From Xiphophorus maculatus (taxonomy: Eukaryota > Chordata > Actinopteri > Cyprinodontiformes > Poeciliidae), in contig NC_036458.1 in NCBI RefSeq assembly GCF_002775205.1, forward strand, positions 868,983-932,982: a stretch of 64,000 bases of DNA. The letters run 5' to 3'. Shown here in pieces: positions 46,648-57,840 of the stretch; position 1 is the first letter of the stretch; every line of letters starts with the position of its first letter. Below the pieces are notes generated by a model. That model saw nothing but the letters and a program-made list of their open reading frames with translations. It made no database searches and was not told the origin of the DNA. Made by a program: the position numbers and the translations under genes.

Positions 46648-47213
46648 ATATTTCCGTGTTTTGTTTTGGTCATTATTATTACACTTATTGTTGAGGTGTG
46701 TGGTAGGTGCGTCTATCAGACATTATAGCGATACGGAACAAATCGCGTCCCGTTTTGGTTCAATACAACAACCGCCTGTCATTGTAGCCTAGCTTAAGCT
46801 AACCTGAATATTTAACTCTCTAGTTGATACTCTGACATTTCTTACCTTCTGTCTTTCAGCCACTTTGAAAAGCTTTTCTTCGTCTCTCCAACATCTTTAT
46901 CAGTTTTCTGTTTTGTGCCCCCCAGTTTTTTCTGCGCCATCTTTAGCTCCCTGTTTTCGAGGCTTTACTACAAATTTAAAAGAAAAAACGGGCCTCAGCG
47001 CTTTGAAGGGCCGCTGGCCAGGCTGCCTGTATGGGAGGGGAGAGACGCCTAATCAGTGCTGTTCCTCTGTTATTGATCATTTGATACACAAACAGCTGTT
47101 AAGTACATAAAATGCTGACTAGAAAAAATAATTTCCCACGTCGTTTTTGCGCCCCCTCTAGTGCAGCGCCCCTATGCGTTGCATACACTGCATAGCCACT
47201 TTTTGCGCCTCTG

Positions 47214-48347
47214 CTCCAGAGCCACATAAAGACGGTCACAAAGTCGGCCTTCTGTCACCTGAAGAACATCTAGAGGACCAATGTCTCAGTGAGATCTAGA
47301 GAAACTCATCCAGGAAGAAAAACTAAACAAACTGTTGTTTCGATAAATCATATCTAACTTATATAACCTGTAAGTTATATAACGCCTTTTGAACTGAAGG
47401 GCTTGGTGTATCTGAAAAAAACTGCAGGCATCCGATCAAAGATGTGGCGTCCCTTTATTATCATTCAACTTACAATTCTTGATGCAGCAAAACAAACCAG
47501 TAAACAGAAAATATCAAACTTAGAACTCCTTTCTGATAATACAGTTGCTACAACTACTGAACTACTGCAAAAACTATATAAAAAACATGTTCTGCCCCAT
47601 TCTAGAACATTCCCACCCATTAAGGCTCTGATAGGTTGTTGTCGACCATGATTGACAGGCAGACCAGCCAATCACGGTTCAGACAAGCCTACGAGGCGAA
47701 GTCCAGCGAAGCTGTGGTATTTTCCACACCTATATAAGCTGTTTATCTTCAGTCGCATTGATTCCTGCAGCAGCTTCTGTCCAACAAATCAATCCTCCAG
47801 CTGCAGCTGATCCAGAACGCTGCTGCTGGAGTTCTGACCAGAACCAGAACCAGGAGGATAGAGACATAAACCCAGTTCTCCAGAACCTCCACTGGCTCCC
47901 TGTAGCTCAGAGAATAAACTTTAAATCCTGTTAGTTTATAAATCACTGAACGGATCAGAACCACAACACATTAAAGATCTGCTGCTGGATCAACCTTCCA
48001 GACCCCTCAAGTTCTGGTTCAGGTTCTGGTTCTGGTTTTGCTCTGCATCCCCAGAACCAGAACCAAACAAGGAGAAGCAGCGTTCAGCTTCTATGCACCA
48101 CAAATCTGGAACAAACTTCCAGAAAACTGTAAAACAGCTGAAACACTGAGGTCCTTTAAATCTCAACTAAAAACCAACCAGTTTAGATTTGAAACGTAAT
48201 AAATTCTGAATTTAACAATTTAATGTCATGTTTGATTGTTGATTCTATGTTGCATGACTTTGTGTTTTTATGATGTAAAGCTCTTTGAAATGCCTTGCTG
48301 CTGAAATGGGCTGTACAAATAAAATTTGATTGATTGATTGAAAGAAA
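47214..48347 (+). pseudogene. L2-like LINE, right half and 3' end
   Basis: Resumes with SHIKTVTKSAF, continues to LEKLIQ, then after an interruption at about 47312-47755 continues with QLQLIQNAAAGVLTRTR, FYAPQIWNKLPENCKTAET and LRSFKSQLKTNQFRF. These are the typical C-terminal and 3' sequences of L2-group fish LINEs. It ends in the microsatellite tail (TTGA)n. Confidence 0.75.
47313..47752. mobile_element. Unclassified ~440-bp insertion in the L2 right half
   Basis: LINE coding similarity stops after the EKLI motif and resumes at about 47755. The inserted block contains an 82-codon frame without recognisable domains. The segment AGGAAGAAAAACTAAACAAA resembles sequence near 38868. Borders are approximate and no duplication is clear. 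Confidence 0.35.
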
Positions 48348-48349
48348 TT

Positions 48350-50380
48350 AACCCCATAACTCTCGCCCCCCTAAATCACTAAAAACGGCTGAAAAGTTAA
48401 ACCCAGATTAAATCAGCTGCTGCTCTTGAACAATTTGGAGTCCATGCAAAGCTTGGTCTCTTTCTGAATAAAGACATCTGGACAACATCTGATATACAAA
48501 CTTCAAATGACTGTAACTCCTCAGTGCTTCAACATACATGAGGCATCAATGAAAGATAATGTCCAGAGGAATCCTCAGATAGACACATTATTACTGAGAG
48601 TGGATATTATGTATAATTATGTAAATAAAATATCATATCTGTGGGCAGCAGGGGGGGTTAGTGTACAGTCAGACCTCCACCCTCTTGCAATACTCTGTCC
48701 GTCCGTCCATCCATCCATCACTCAACGGTACGCTACGTTGATATGTTGTCATCCTGTTATCTGGGGAATCATTTCCCATCATTTGTTTTATAAAATATTC
48801 CCCTGATCCTGGTGGAACTGAAGGCAGGCAGAGAATTTATGAAAATCCTGGATAATCTGCAAACGCTGAAACACAGAAGATAAACTTTCTGTTACAGTCA
48901 AAGCAGACCAGCTTCCATAAATTCAGAAAGCTTCATCAGACCCTCTGCTTTGTAAGCTAATGAAACATCGGAGTTTCTCAGGGTCGTTTAACAGCCTGGA
49001 GAGTCAGACATCTTAATTTTGATCTGAAAACTAAAAACCACAAAGAAAATATGCACAGATGGAAAATTCACTTGTGCGAAAATCAGTTTGATAAAAGTAC
49101 ATATTAAAATAATTCATTTATAGGCACTATATGACATTTATTCCCATGCATTCAACACCAGCAGCACTTCAGACTCACTTATAATGCTTAGTGTGTCTGA
49201 GCATTATTACAACCCTTTGTGATGTTTGTCCAGAAATATGCCATATAAATAAACTTTTACTTATTTATTAGTGGTTTCAGTCTTTCTCCCTCATATTCTC
49301 TTCCATTTCTGGAGCAATCAAGGCTTACACTGCCCCCTGCTGGCAAGAGAAAACCCAAAGGAACAGGATCCTGTACTTACTGAGCTTTACAGAAACATTG
49401 TTCTAAACAAAATCATTTTTCCCAGAGTGAGACAGGCTGACATGGACGCAGCTGGAGGTTAACCTCTTCATTCCTGGTGCAGAGAGGAGCAATGCAGCTT
49501 TTGTTGACATGCAGGGAGAGAGATTTCTGTTTCAGGGTTTCAAATGAAATATTTAGTTATGAAGCTAAATAGTTAATTCCCAATTACCTGTTTAAGTCGG
49601 AGCTAAAAAGAAAAAGAAATAATATATCCATTATAGTAGAAATAATGAGCAGAACATTGGCACAACATTCAGAGGTTTTTATTGGTGATAATTTTCCAGA
49701 TATTATCTGAAATCTGTTTGAATCTATAACTTCAGTTTCCTTCGGGACAAAGTTCTGGTACCAAACGACCAAAACCAGCTGAGGACCAGAAACTCTTTAG
49801 ATGTAGTTTCATGTTTACTATGGCGCCACCTGCTGGTGGTTTGTTGAGTTTCATGTGTTAATGAAGGACTATCAGCTCTTGCTTTTTGCCATCAGAGATG
49901 CTTTCAGGTGTTTTTCAGGTACCAGTTTCAGGTTGAATCATCAAGAATCTGCAGAATCTGACATTTCTTCATGACTTCTTCCAGTTTGGACTCCAGGGTT
50001 CTCAGCCAGTCCTGTACGGTTCTGATGGGGGTCGAGCTCACGTCCTCCTAGTATCTGTTCCTACACCTGCAGATCCTGGTTGGAGTCCAGAATCCTCTCA
50101 CATGCGCCGCCGTTCTGACATTCATCTTCAGAGCAGACAGGAATCTTTCTGGAGTAACGCACCGAAGCCTTCCCCTGAGAGAACGGCCCCAGTGACAGTG
50201 GGCCCGGTGCGGAGCGGCTGGGTCCTCCACCACATCTTCACCAGAGGAGCCATGAGTTACTCTGGCCTACTGATAGAGAATCACAGTAGAAGAACCAGAA
50301 CTAAGACCGCTGATATGTTCACGCTCATGTTTGTACTCACACTTGTCTGGCTGAAGATCAGAACAATATTTTGCTCCAAA
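48350..50380. other. Intergenic DNA, nothing recognised
   Basis: No supported gene, RNA or element. Confidence 0.4.
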
Positions 50381-50836
50381 TCATTCTTCTGCTGTTTCCG
50401 TTACATAATCAGGGATCTCCATGTAACCGTGATCCTGAGTGAAGCTCACAAGAACAATGATTTCTCCTGCATCGATCTCAGTGGCGTCAAACACGATGCA
50501 GTGGACTTTGTCTGCCTTCCTGTACACCACCACCACCACCTTGTACACCACCACCACCACCTTGTACACCACCACCACCCTGTACACCACCACCACCACC
50601 ACCCTGTACACCACCACCACCACCACCCTGTACACCACCACCACCCTGTACACCACCACCACCACCCTGTACACCACCACCACCCTGTACACCACCACCA
50701 CCACCCTGTACACCACCACCACCACCCAGCTGTACCAACAGTTGTACTTTTTATCCAGGATTCCTTTCACATTAAGGGAAACGACCGTTTGGTTATAAGG
50801 ACCGAGTCCTTTGCCGATCTCCTTTCCATCTTTCAA
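50381..50836 (-). pseudogene. Possible remnant of a third cephalotoxin-like gene with minisatellite expansion
   Basis: The 151-codon minus-strand frame contains VKGILDKKYNCWYSWVVVVV, closely matching VKQALDDKYSWYSWVVVVF of the intact gene at 36.6 kb at both protein and DNA level (GTACAGCTGGGTGGTGGTGG shared). The Val-codon run is then repeated as GTGTACAGG(GTG)n about eleven times. After it comes a 47-residue segment (starting KADKVHCIVFDATE) and a stop. There is no signal peptide, EGF module or N-terminal half, so I treat it as broken. The match rests on about 20 residues. Confidence 0.45.
50522..50728. repeat. Minisatellite of (CAC)n-CTGTAC units
   Basis: About eleven units of 15-21 bases, varying by the number of CCA triplets. 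Unit lengths are multiples of three, so all frames stay open. Confidence 0.9.
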
Positions 50837-50839
50837 AAT

Positions 50840-53004
50840 CTTCCTAGTTGTCCATTATTAAAAAAAGAGGATCATTTAATGCTAGCTTTGGACAAAACGT
50901 TTGGCTCCTTCTTCCTCTTTAATTTTTCCCGGGATCCTTGGCGAGCGACGTTCTCCGTGGGCGACGTGCAGCGACGGCGTGCTGCTAAAACGAAACAACA
51001 ACAAAGCGTGTTGACGTCACAGGTCACAGAGTTTAATCTCATACAAAGCAATCGACAACAAAGCTGCAGAGGAACAGAGATATGTATTTTTTCATAAAAC
51101 TAAAAACACACAAGGGGAAGACAAACGAACACGAAACAAAGACAAAAAGGCAAAAATAGCGGCCGCTGTCTCTCTCTCTCTCTGGTTTTTTTTTTTTAAC
51201 GCGGAATCTTAAAGTAAAGAGGTGTTTCCCTATTTAATATATGCAGTCAAGGCGTTCCGTTCTTTGACCAATTAGAAACTCTGTAGGGACTCAGAAAAAC
51301 TTGGAAACTCCCCTCATTATGGCAAAGGTGTCTGGTTTTTGTCTAAGTAAAAGGGCGGACCACTTCGTGTTCATCTCTGTCTGGTACGGGGAGATCCCTG
51401 GCGCCAAAAAGTCTCTTCCCCCCCCATCGGAATGTACATTTTATTGCTCTGTCTGCCAGCGGGGGAGGAAAAGGGCCCTGCTTCGGCCTGCTTACCGCAT
51501 CTCAGACGAAACCTGTTCCAAATAAGAGTATTGAATCTAACTGTTACGCATGTCGTAGATTAACTGTATTAAGCACTAAAATTAATCCTTTTTCTTAACA
51601 CCTTGCAGTAGTCTGTGGCTGCCAGCTGGCCTTGAAAAACCTTATAAAACATCTGAACATGTTCAGCTTCTTTGGTCGCTGGGTTGAAACCCATCAGCTT
51701 CCAGCACCAACAAGCTGCTGAAGTATAACTTATATCTGCCGATCTGTTGCCAGGTTGGAGAGAAAGTCCAGTTTCCGGTTCAGCTCAGCCAGCACAGGCG
51801 CCATAACTGCAACAAGCAACATAAGAAATGTAAATGGCCTTACTAATATTTGTTGTTTCATTAACTGGTTCATAAATGTTTATTATTTTTGCTGCAGTAG
51901 TAATGCAGACAATGCTTTTATTTTGAAAAGGTTTGGGACCGGAAGATGCCGTAAAGCGATTGGCGCAAACAGTCCAGCAGGTAAAGACAAAAAGAGAATA
52001 TAGTTAGTTTGTGGCTCAAAGCACCTGGTTGATGAGGGAACAAGGTTGTAGTGAATGTTTTAGTTTATAAATGAATATTTAGTTATTTTTCCACGGAACA
52101 TACAGGTTGCTATTATGTTTCCATCCACTAGAGGGTGCTAATGTTCTTTGGGAAGTTAGTTATATTTAGTCAGAAGCACAAAGGTTAATTAGTTTTAATA
52201 TTATATTCTATGTAAAGCCACACACAGTTGAAATATGATGTATTTCATTTTATTTCATTATACAGGAAACTATATGTAGCAGCATAAATGGTACGCTGCC
52301 ACTTTAAGGCCAATTTCAGCTGCTGCATATAAGCAGGTCTCTACCTGCCACAAGACTACTTGCGTCATGACGTCATCAACTCATTCTGCTTCCTGTGTTT
52401 GCTGAGCTGTGCTGGGTAAGCGTGGCTGTTTCTTTGTTTGTCAGCTTTTATCGTAGCTATTAATGCAAGCTGGTCTGATCTGTTTAGCCTCCCTTGCTGC
52501 GCCTCCAACTCCTGGACCAATCTGGTTGTTTGCTGCCGGGCAGGTGAGCGCTAGCGTTGCTAGGTAACATCCATCTCATGTAAACGAAGCCTTTACGTAG
52601 CATTTTGTTACAGCTGCGCTGCATAGGTGAACTTGTGGATCTGTTTAACTGGCCGTGTGGTAATTTACAGGTAAGCAGCTACCGTAAATTATAGTTTTTA
52701 TCAGCAGTGTATTAATAATCTATTTATTTTTTAGCCTCCTGCTGAGTCCCTGACGACTATTATATTTGGATATACACTCGCTGCTGTTTTGCCTACGATG
52801 AATTGTTTTATATGAACTTTCCCCCGCTGCAGGGAGCATTGATGGCACTACGACCGGGATGAGGAGCAATGTTGTAGTGCTATTATATCACTGTTTTATT
52901 CATATGTTTCATTTTTTGTCTTTCTTTTAGGGACTGAAGCTTCTGTGGTGGCGGTGGTGACCCCTGGTGGCGGTGTCTTGTCTTGTGTGTTTTGTTGGAG
53001 CACC

Positions 53005-53044
<40 letters not shown>

Positions 53045-54240
53045 TAGTGTCCAGGGTGATCCCTTTTCTTCACTGGATGTTGCCCATTTCCTCACTTTTC
53101 TCTCCCCCCACCGGTAAGCCTCAGTTTCCTTTGAAATTTAAACATTTTATAATTAACTTCATTAAAATACATTCACTGTTTTAACCATTCAATTTCAGGT
53201 TGTTAATTTAAACAACATATTGAAGGTTAATATACTTTTGTAGAACTGTCTGAATCTTGTCTCATTCCCAGTAGAACGTACCTGTGTCCTTATTATTATT
53301 ATTCTATTTTCCTGGAGTTATTCCAGGTGGCGCTGTCGGTTTCCCCTTTGTAAACTTTAACATCTTACATTTGGGTTTCATAATAAAGAAAATCCACCCC
53401 AGGTTGCCACAAATAGAAGGGAAAGTCTAAAGATTTAATAAATATACACTGTAAAACATAATAACAGCACTAAAGGTAAAGATTGTCAAGGATAAAAGTT
53501 GTAAAAATTCATTTAAGGTAAATTAATAAGTCAAACAGATGAAGGCAACATAATGTTTGAGTTACTAATGGTATTTTTATTTAGTATGTTTTGCAGCTAT
53601 TATTGGGTGTTCAGGCTGTTGAATAAAACGATTATGAACCATCAATCTGATACGGAGTTCTCTTCAGGGTTTACACATCATGACTTCCTTCTGAAAACAT
53701 TATTAGTGTTGATTTGAAGACTCAGAACCGGAAAATCTCTTATTATTGAAATTTAGATGACATAAGCAGCCAAAGAAAAAAAACATCAAACAGTGAAGCT
53801 GAAACCGATCAGAGAGCAGAGACAGAGATCAGAGCTGGAGAGACGGGAGGATCTGATCAAAGTCTGGAGGGAGTCCAGGAAACATTTCAGAAAGAGACAC
53901 AAAACAACAAGGAAGAACACTGCACTAGTAATAAAATTACATGATTTTAATAATGGTTAACAGTTAATAACAATTAATAGTGGTTAATAATGGTTAGTAA
54001 CAATTAATAATGGTGGCCCCTGGCTGATAGAGACACAGGTAGAGATTATTCTGTCTAATGAATTTTTTTAGTCTCACTGGAAACTTTTCATTAAAATGAC
54101 AGAAGCCTTACCTGAAGCTGGGCTGGTTCACATCGAGACTGAAGACAATAAATCTGGTTTTAAAGCTTTTATTTTGGAGGAAAAGTTGTAGAATAATAAT
54201 AATGAAAAAAACAAACATGTAACAACTCTTAAATTTGGAG
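50840..54240. other. Intergenic DNA with a (TG)n tract, otherwise nothing recognised
   Basis: Contains (TG)17 at 53007-53040, an ATT run near 53290 and AT-rich TTAATAATGGTTA repeats near 53950-54010. No gene supported on either strand. Confidence 0.4.
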
Positions 54241-54241
54241 T

Positions 54242-54247
54242 TTTATT
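54242..54247 (-). terminator. Poly(A) signal of the 54.7-kb gene
   Basis: AATAAA on the minus strand, about 480 bases past the stop. Confidence 0.5.
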
Positions 54248-54729
54248 AGTTTTTTCCTTTAAAGTTGCAACAGAAGCTCAAACCAAAAGAAGCAAATGAT
54301 CATTTTAAAGAAACGTGATGAGATCATTTCACAGAAAGTTTGAACAGCAGATCACACTTGATGTTTGATTACAGCTGGTCAGAAACTGAGTTCTGGGTTC
54401 AGAAACCTGAAATCATTTCAACATGAAACCAGTTTTTCATCAACAGCCACGTTTCCCTTAAACGTCTCAACAGCTAAAAGATGAAACGTTTTCATGTGAA
54501 GAGCAAAACAAAATGGAAGCAAGAAAAAAAACACAGAATCTGATTTCTTCTGTCATATTTTGTGGCTAAAATGAAAATTTGTCATAATTATGGAGTTTTC
54601 ACAAAGCAACTCTGTCAAAATCAGTGAAACATGAAACAGTTCAGGTTAAAACATGTGAGCTGCAGGTTATGAGCAGAAAGATGGGATATGAGAGCAGAAA
54701 CGTTCTGGGTTCTGTCAGCCCAGGCTCCC

Positions 54730-56256
54730 TTAGTGGATTTTTTTAAACACTTCTTTCTTGAACGCCTCCATGGTTTTCTCACAGTTCTCTCCATAGTATT
54801 TCTTCTCACACTCACACAGGCCAATGTGGGCGTTCTTCACCTCCACACATTTTCCTCTTTCTTTACCTCCACAGTTGATTCCTTGACATGGATTCTTATT
54901 CATCCACACTTCATCACTTTCAATCAGAACCCTGAAGTGTTTAAAAGGGGCAACTTTGCCAAACATGGTGCATTTCCCAGAGTAAAGGTACGGGATGGAC
55001 TGCTTTTCCTCAGGATCAAACACTTCTGCAGTTGGAGCAGTTTCTGCCTCTAAAGCATGAACGCTGCCATGCTCTTTATGAATGTAAGCATGAATGGCTG
55101 AATACTTGCCCTTCAGATCAGCACAGCTCTCTAACTTTGCTTTGACTTGTTTGCAGGGCACAGGTTTGCTGTAGCACTTCTTAATGGCCTGTACCACCTG
55201 AGCTGTTTTCTTGTGGTTTCCTTTTGCCTGTTTGGCGAAAGCCACACTAATTTTCCCTTTGTCTACTGCAGTAAATCCGGTCAAAATGTGACTCTTCAGC
55301 CATTTAGTAAAAACACTTTTACGGTTTGAACTTTCAGTTTTAAAAGCAACCACCATCCAGTTATAGTGGTAAAATGTTTTATCTAAATACTCCCTGATGC
55401 TTTTTGCCAGATCCGTTCGCTTCCCTGACTCTGTGATCTGGTCCAGAATGTCCAGTTTAACATACTCATCAGGTTCTGAAGTGCAGTTCTTGTGGATCTG
55501 AAACATAGCTGCAGAAATGTCGCGTGCTTTATTAGCCAGAGCGTCTTCATCTGTTTTAATATTACTGAAGAGGTTGTAGAAATTGGTCATGGTGATGGCT
55601 CTGTGAGCCAGCAGCGCGTTAATAGCTGTGAATATTTTAAGTCGACGTTCATCACATCTCACATGGTCTTTCAGTAGCTGCATATAGTCAGCATTGTAAA
55701 CACCTTTACCTGCTATATTGTAATGCAGCTCATCCACATACTTTACAGCCTTTTTAAAGTATTGGTTTATTATTTTGTCTTTGCCATCTTTCCTCAGACT
55801 TTCAAAGCAAGGCTTTTTACAATCCTTCAGCAGTTCCCCGAGTTTGTTCCATGCTATAGTTATTTTCTTCTCCAACTTTGCATAATTACTACTTTTCCAA
55901 ATGTTAAACATTATTTCCTTCTGGTTTTTATCAATCTTTATATTTAGATCATCAAATTTTAACTTGAGATAATCTAGAAGCTCTTGTTCTGGATTTTTAC
56001 CAGCAATGACATTTAGAAAATCTAAGATAGCAGTTAAATACGACCCAGCCTTTGGAATGAGACCAATAAAAGGTTTAGGTGCATTTAGAATCTTCAGAAG
56101 ATCTTCAGCTCCAGCCTTTATTTTGTCTGCTGTCTTTCCTCTCTTCTGCAGAGTGCGGTTTTCCTGCAGGTCGGAGTGCGGCGAGCCGCTCAGGCTGCAG
56201 GTCAGGAATGAAGACAGCAGCAGCAGCAGCAGCAGAACCGGGCCAGACGGCACCAT
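54730..56256 (-). CDS. SE-cephalotoxin-like/rapunzel-like secreted protein with EGF-like module, 508 aa
   Basis: Single coding exon, minus strand. Start: ATG at 56256 follows a splice acceptor (CCTCAG, exon from 56258) by two bases and gives a clean signal peptide, MVPSGPVLLLLLLLSSFLTC. A longer frame would need a TTG start lying in the intron. A mostly helical body follows, with a Gly/Ile/Leu stretch (about aa 65-85) and HYNWMVVAF (about aa 303-311), which aligns with WYSWVVVVF of the 36.6-kb paralog. The C-terminus has an EGF-like six-Cys module (about aa 455-492: CQGINCGGKERGKC ... CECEKKYYGENC) and ends 16 residues later (KEVFKKIH) with no transmembrane segment, so it is probably secreted. 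Family naming is by resemblance; toxicity is not implied. Confidence 0.85.
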   Translation of the reverse strand: MVPSGPVLLLLLLLSSFLTCSLSGSPHSDLQENRTLQKRGKTADKIKAGAEDLLKILNAPKPFIGLIPKAGSYLTAILDFLNVIAGKNPEQELLDYLKLKFDDLNIKIDKNQKEIMFNIWKSSNYAKLEKKITIAWNKLGELLKDCKKPCFESLRKDGKDKIINQYFKKAVKYVDELHYNIAGKGVYNADYMQLLKDHVRCDERRLKIFTAINALLAHRAITMTNFYNLFSNIKTDEDALANKARDISAAMFQIHKNCTSEPDEYVKLDILDQITESGKRTDLAKSIREYLDKTFYHYNWMVVAFKTESSNRKSVFTKWLKSHILTGFTAVDKGKISVAFAKQAKGNHKKTAQVVQAIKKCYSKPVPCKQVKAKLESCADLKGKYSAIHAYIHKEHGSVHALEAETAPTAEVFDPEEKQSIPYLYSGKCTMFGKVAPFKHFRVLIESDEVWMNKNPCQGINCGGKERGKCVEVKNAHIGLCECEKKYYGENCEKTMEAFKKEVFKKIH

Positions 56257-56626
56257 GACTGAGGACAAACACAGGAACGGTCAGGATTCACTTCATAAAG
56301 TCTCTCTGCTAAACTATAAAACCTGCTCTGACCTGGAAGAATGAAAGTTTAAGTGAAATTAATTAAAATAACAATATGCTTCAAGCTTCCTTTTTTATGT
56401 TAGCAAAAGATTAAATGACCAATTCTGGCCAAAATAATCCTGAACAAAAAAAAGCAAATCAGGAGAGATTTTGTGCAAATGCTGCAGAAAAACAAAAACA
56501 TGAGACACTTTTCATTTTCTTTTGAAGTTATTGCTCTTAATTTAAATCAGGCTTGAAAACTGCATGTAACCATTTCATTTCATTTCATTCACAGTCAGAG
56601 AACCGATGATGAGAAACCAAACGTAC

Positions 56627-56656
56627 CGTGATCCTCAGTTCTGGGTGATGCTTTTT
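56627..56656 (-). other. Predicted 30-bp 5' UTR exon of the 54.7-kb gene
   Basis: Bounded by TTTCCAG on its 5' side and CG-GTACGT on its 3' side (minus strand). It lies between the promoter and the coding exon. Inferred from splice signals only. Confidence 0.35.
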
Positions 56657-56831
56657 CTGGAAAGACAAAACGGTTCAGAAGTTTGTTGAAGCATTTAAAA
56701 AATGAACAAAAGAAGTTGTTTTAATAGAAGTGAGATCTGAACTGACCGTGGAGGTTTGGAGATCTGGACCAGTTTCTGCAGAGCAACTGGGAATCCACCT
56801 GCAGACTGGTGACGCTCAGCCCCAGTCCTGG

Positions 56832-56838
56832 TTTTATA
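56832..56838 (-). promoter_or_regulatory. TATA box of the 54.7-kb gene
   Basis: TATAAAA on the minus strand, about 575 bases upstream of the ATG. A first UTR exon could run from about 56805 to a donor at 56747 (CG-GTCAGT). Confidence 0.45.
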
Positions 56839-56859
56839 GGAAGTGGCTCTGCAGCGAAA

Positions 56860-57700
56860 TGCTCCTTTTTCATGTGCAGCTTGATAAATTCATGTGGGAG
56901 TCTGTTAACATCTGGACCTGATAGCGCCTCCACCGTCTCCCAATATGATCTCATTTGAATGAAAAGTGTTTGGACAAAAGAAGGCTTTCTGCCAACGAGA
57001 GCTTTTCCAGGATAAAGGACGTGTTCAGTTAGTGGATCTTGTATAAGCAGGTAAAACCGTTGGAAACGTGAATAATAATGTAGAACAGCAGAGTTTCAGT
57101 CCAGAGCAGAAGAGCTTCAGCCTTTCTTCAACACCCAAATCAAACAGACTGATTTCCTCTTCAGCACTGAAGTGATGGATGAAGGATTAGCATCAGCTGC
57201 TACATGTTTAGCATTGAGATGCTATTTTAGGCTAGCATGGCTTCACTGATAGGCTAACTCCTTTTAGCATATTTTGATACAACAATCTTTTCCAGCATTC
57301 AAACAGATAGAAGCAGAAATTAACCGAGAAGCAGCTTCCACCGTTTGTGCATCAGATTGACAGGCGTACCAGAAACATGTGAATACAAAGGTTCCAGCCA
57401 GAACAGTTTAAACATTAAAGGGATCTACGATTAGTTGTAACAATCGACTTTGAGAGATATTTATTTTAGATGTAAAAACAATACAGCAATAATACTGTAG
57501 ATTGTTTAGTTTTTCTAAATTTAAATAAAATATTGTCACACCAACGTCGCCATGTTGTTCATGCTGCAATGTATTCTGGGTAAATGATGTACGCTAGGTC
57601 TGATTGCGCTTGCTCCATCCAGCCCAAACCGTGATGGGTAACGTCTCTAAGCCTTTTCAAATTGAACTGGAGCATTGAAATCGATGGGATTGTAAAAATC
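56860..57700. other. Intergenic DNA, nothing recognised
   Basis: No supported gene or element. Confidence 0.4.
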
Positions 57701-57710
57701 ACAAGAGGTG

Positions 57711-57838
57711 ATGAAGATGAGGAGAACCAAACGGAGGAAGAGGACAGAGCTGGAGCTGGTGTTTGCTGCTGCTGCTGCCTTCAGCTTCATAAATGAAACG
57801 ATGAATGACATGTACCTCAGGTCGAACTGTGTGATCCG
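57711..57838 (+). CDS. Candidate orphan first exon, about 42 aa, function unknown
   Basis: An ATG opens a frame starting MKMRRTKRRKRTELELVFAA and ending MNDMYLRSNCVI, directly followed by a strong donor (CG-GTAAGT). The basic N-terminus then Ala-rich helix reads like real protein. I could not find a matching acceptor exon downstream or a recognisable family; it may belong to a host gene or a transposon. Confidence 0.25.
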
Positions 57839-57840
57839 GT

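Larger units (their letters stand above)
39511..47213. mobile_element. hAT-type element (about 1.43 kb) interrupted by a Ty3 retrotransposon
   Basis: Left end GAGGGGAGCAAATAC and right end (reverse complement) CAGAGGCGCAAAAAGTGGCT are imperfect inverted termini. They are flanked by the 8-base duplication CTTCAGAG / CTCCAGAG (7 of 8). The L2 sequence on either side joins to match the uninterrupted L2 copy at 8.5-8.7 kb. Subtracting the Ty3 (40384-46647 plus its 4-base duplication) leaves about 1,435 bp without a recognisable transposase, so it is probably non-autonomous. Confidence 0.6.

Noticed and set aside
50522-50728. CRISPR-like array of short repeats
   Set aside because: Units are contiguous, have no unique spacers, and the DNA is eukaryotic: a minisatellite.
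50102-51097. 331-codon plus-strand frame with His runs and Tyr-Thr repeats nearby
   Set aside because: The centre is a minisatellite. The minus-strand reading is the one with family similarity, and the outer parts show no domain.
54730-56268. Longer start for the secreted cephalotoxin-like gene
   Set aside because: The extension begins at a TTG inside a consensus splice acceptor; the ATG at 56256 gives the signal peptide directly.
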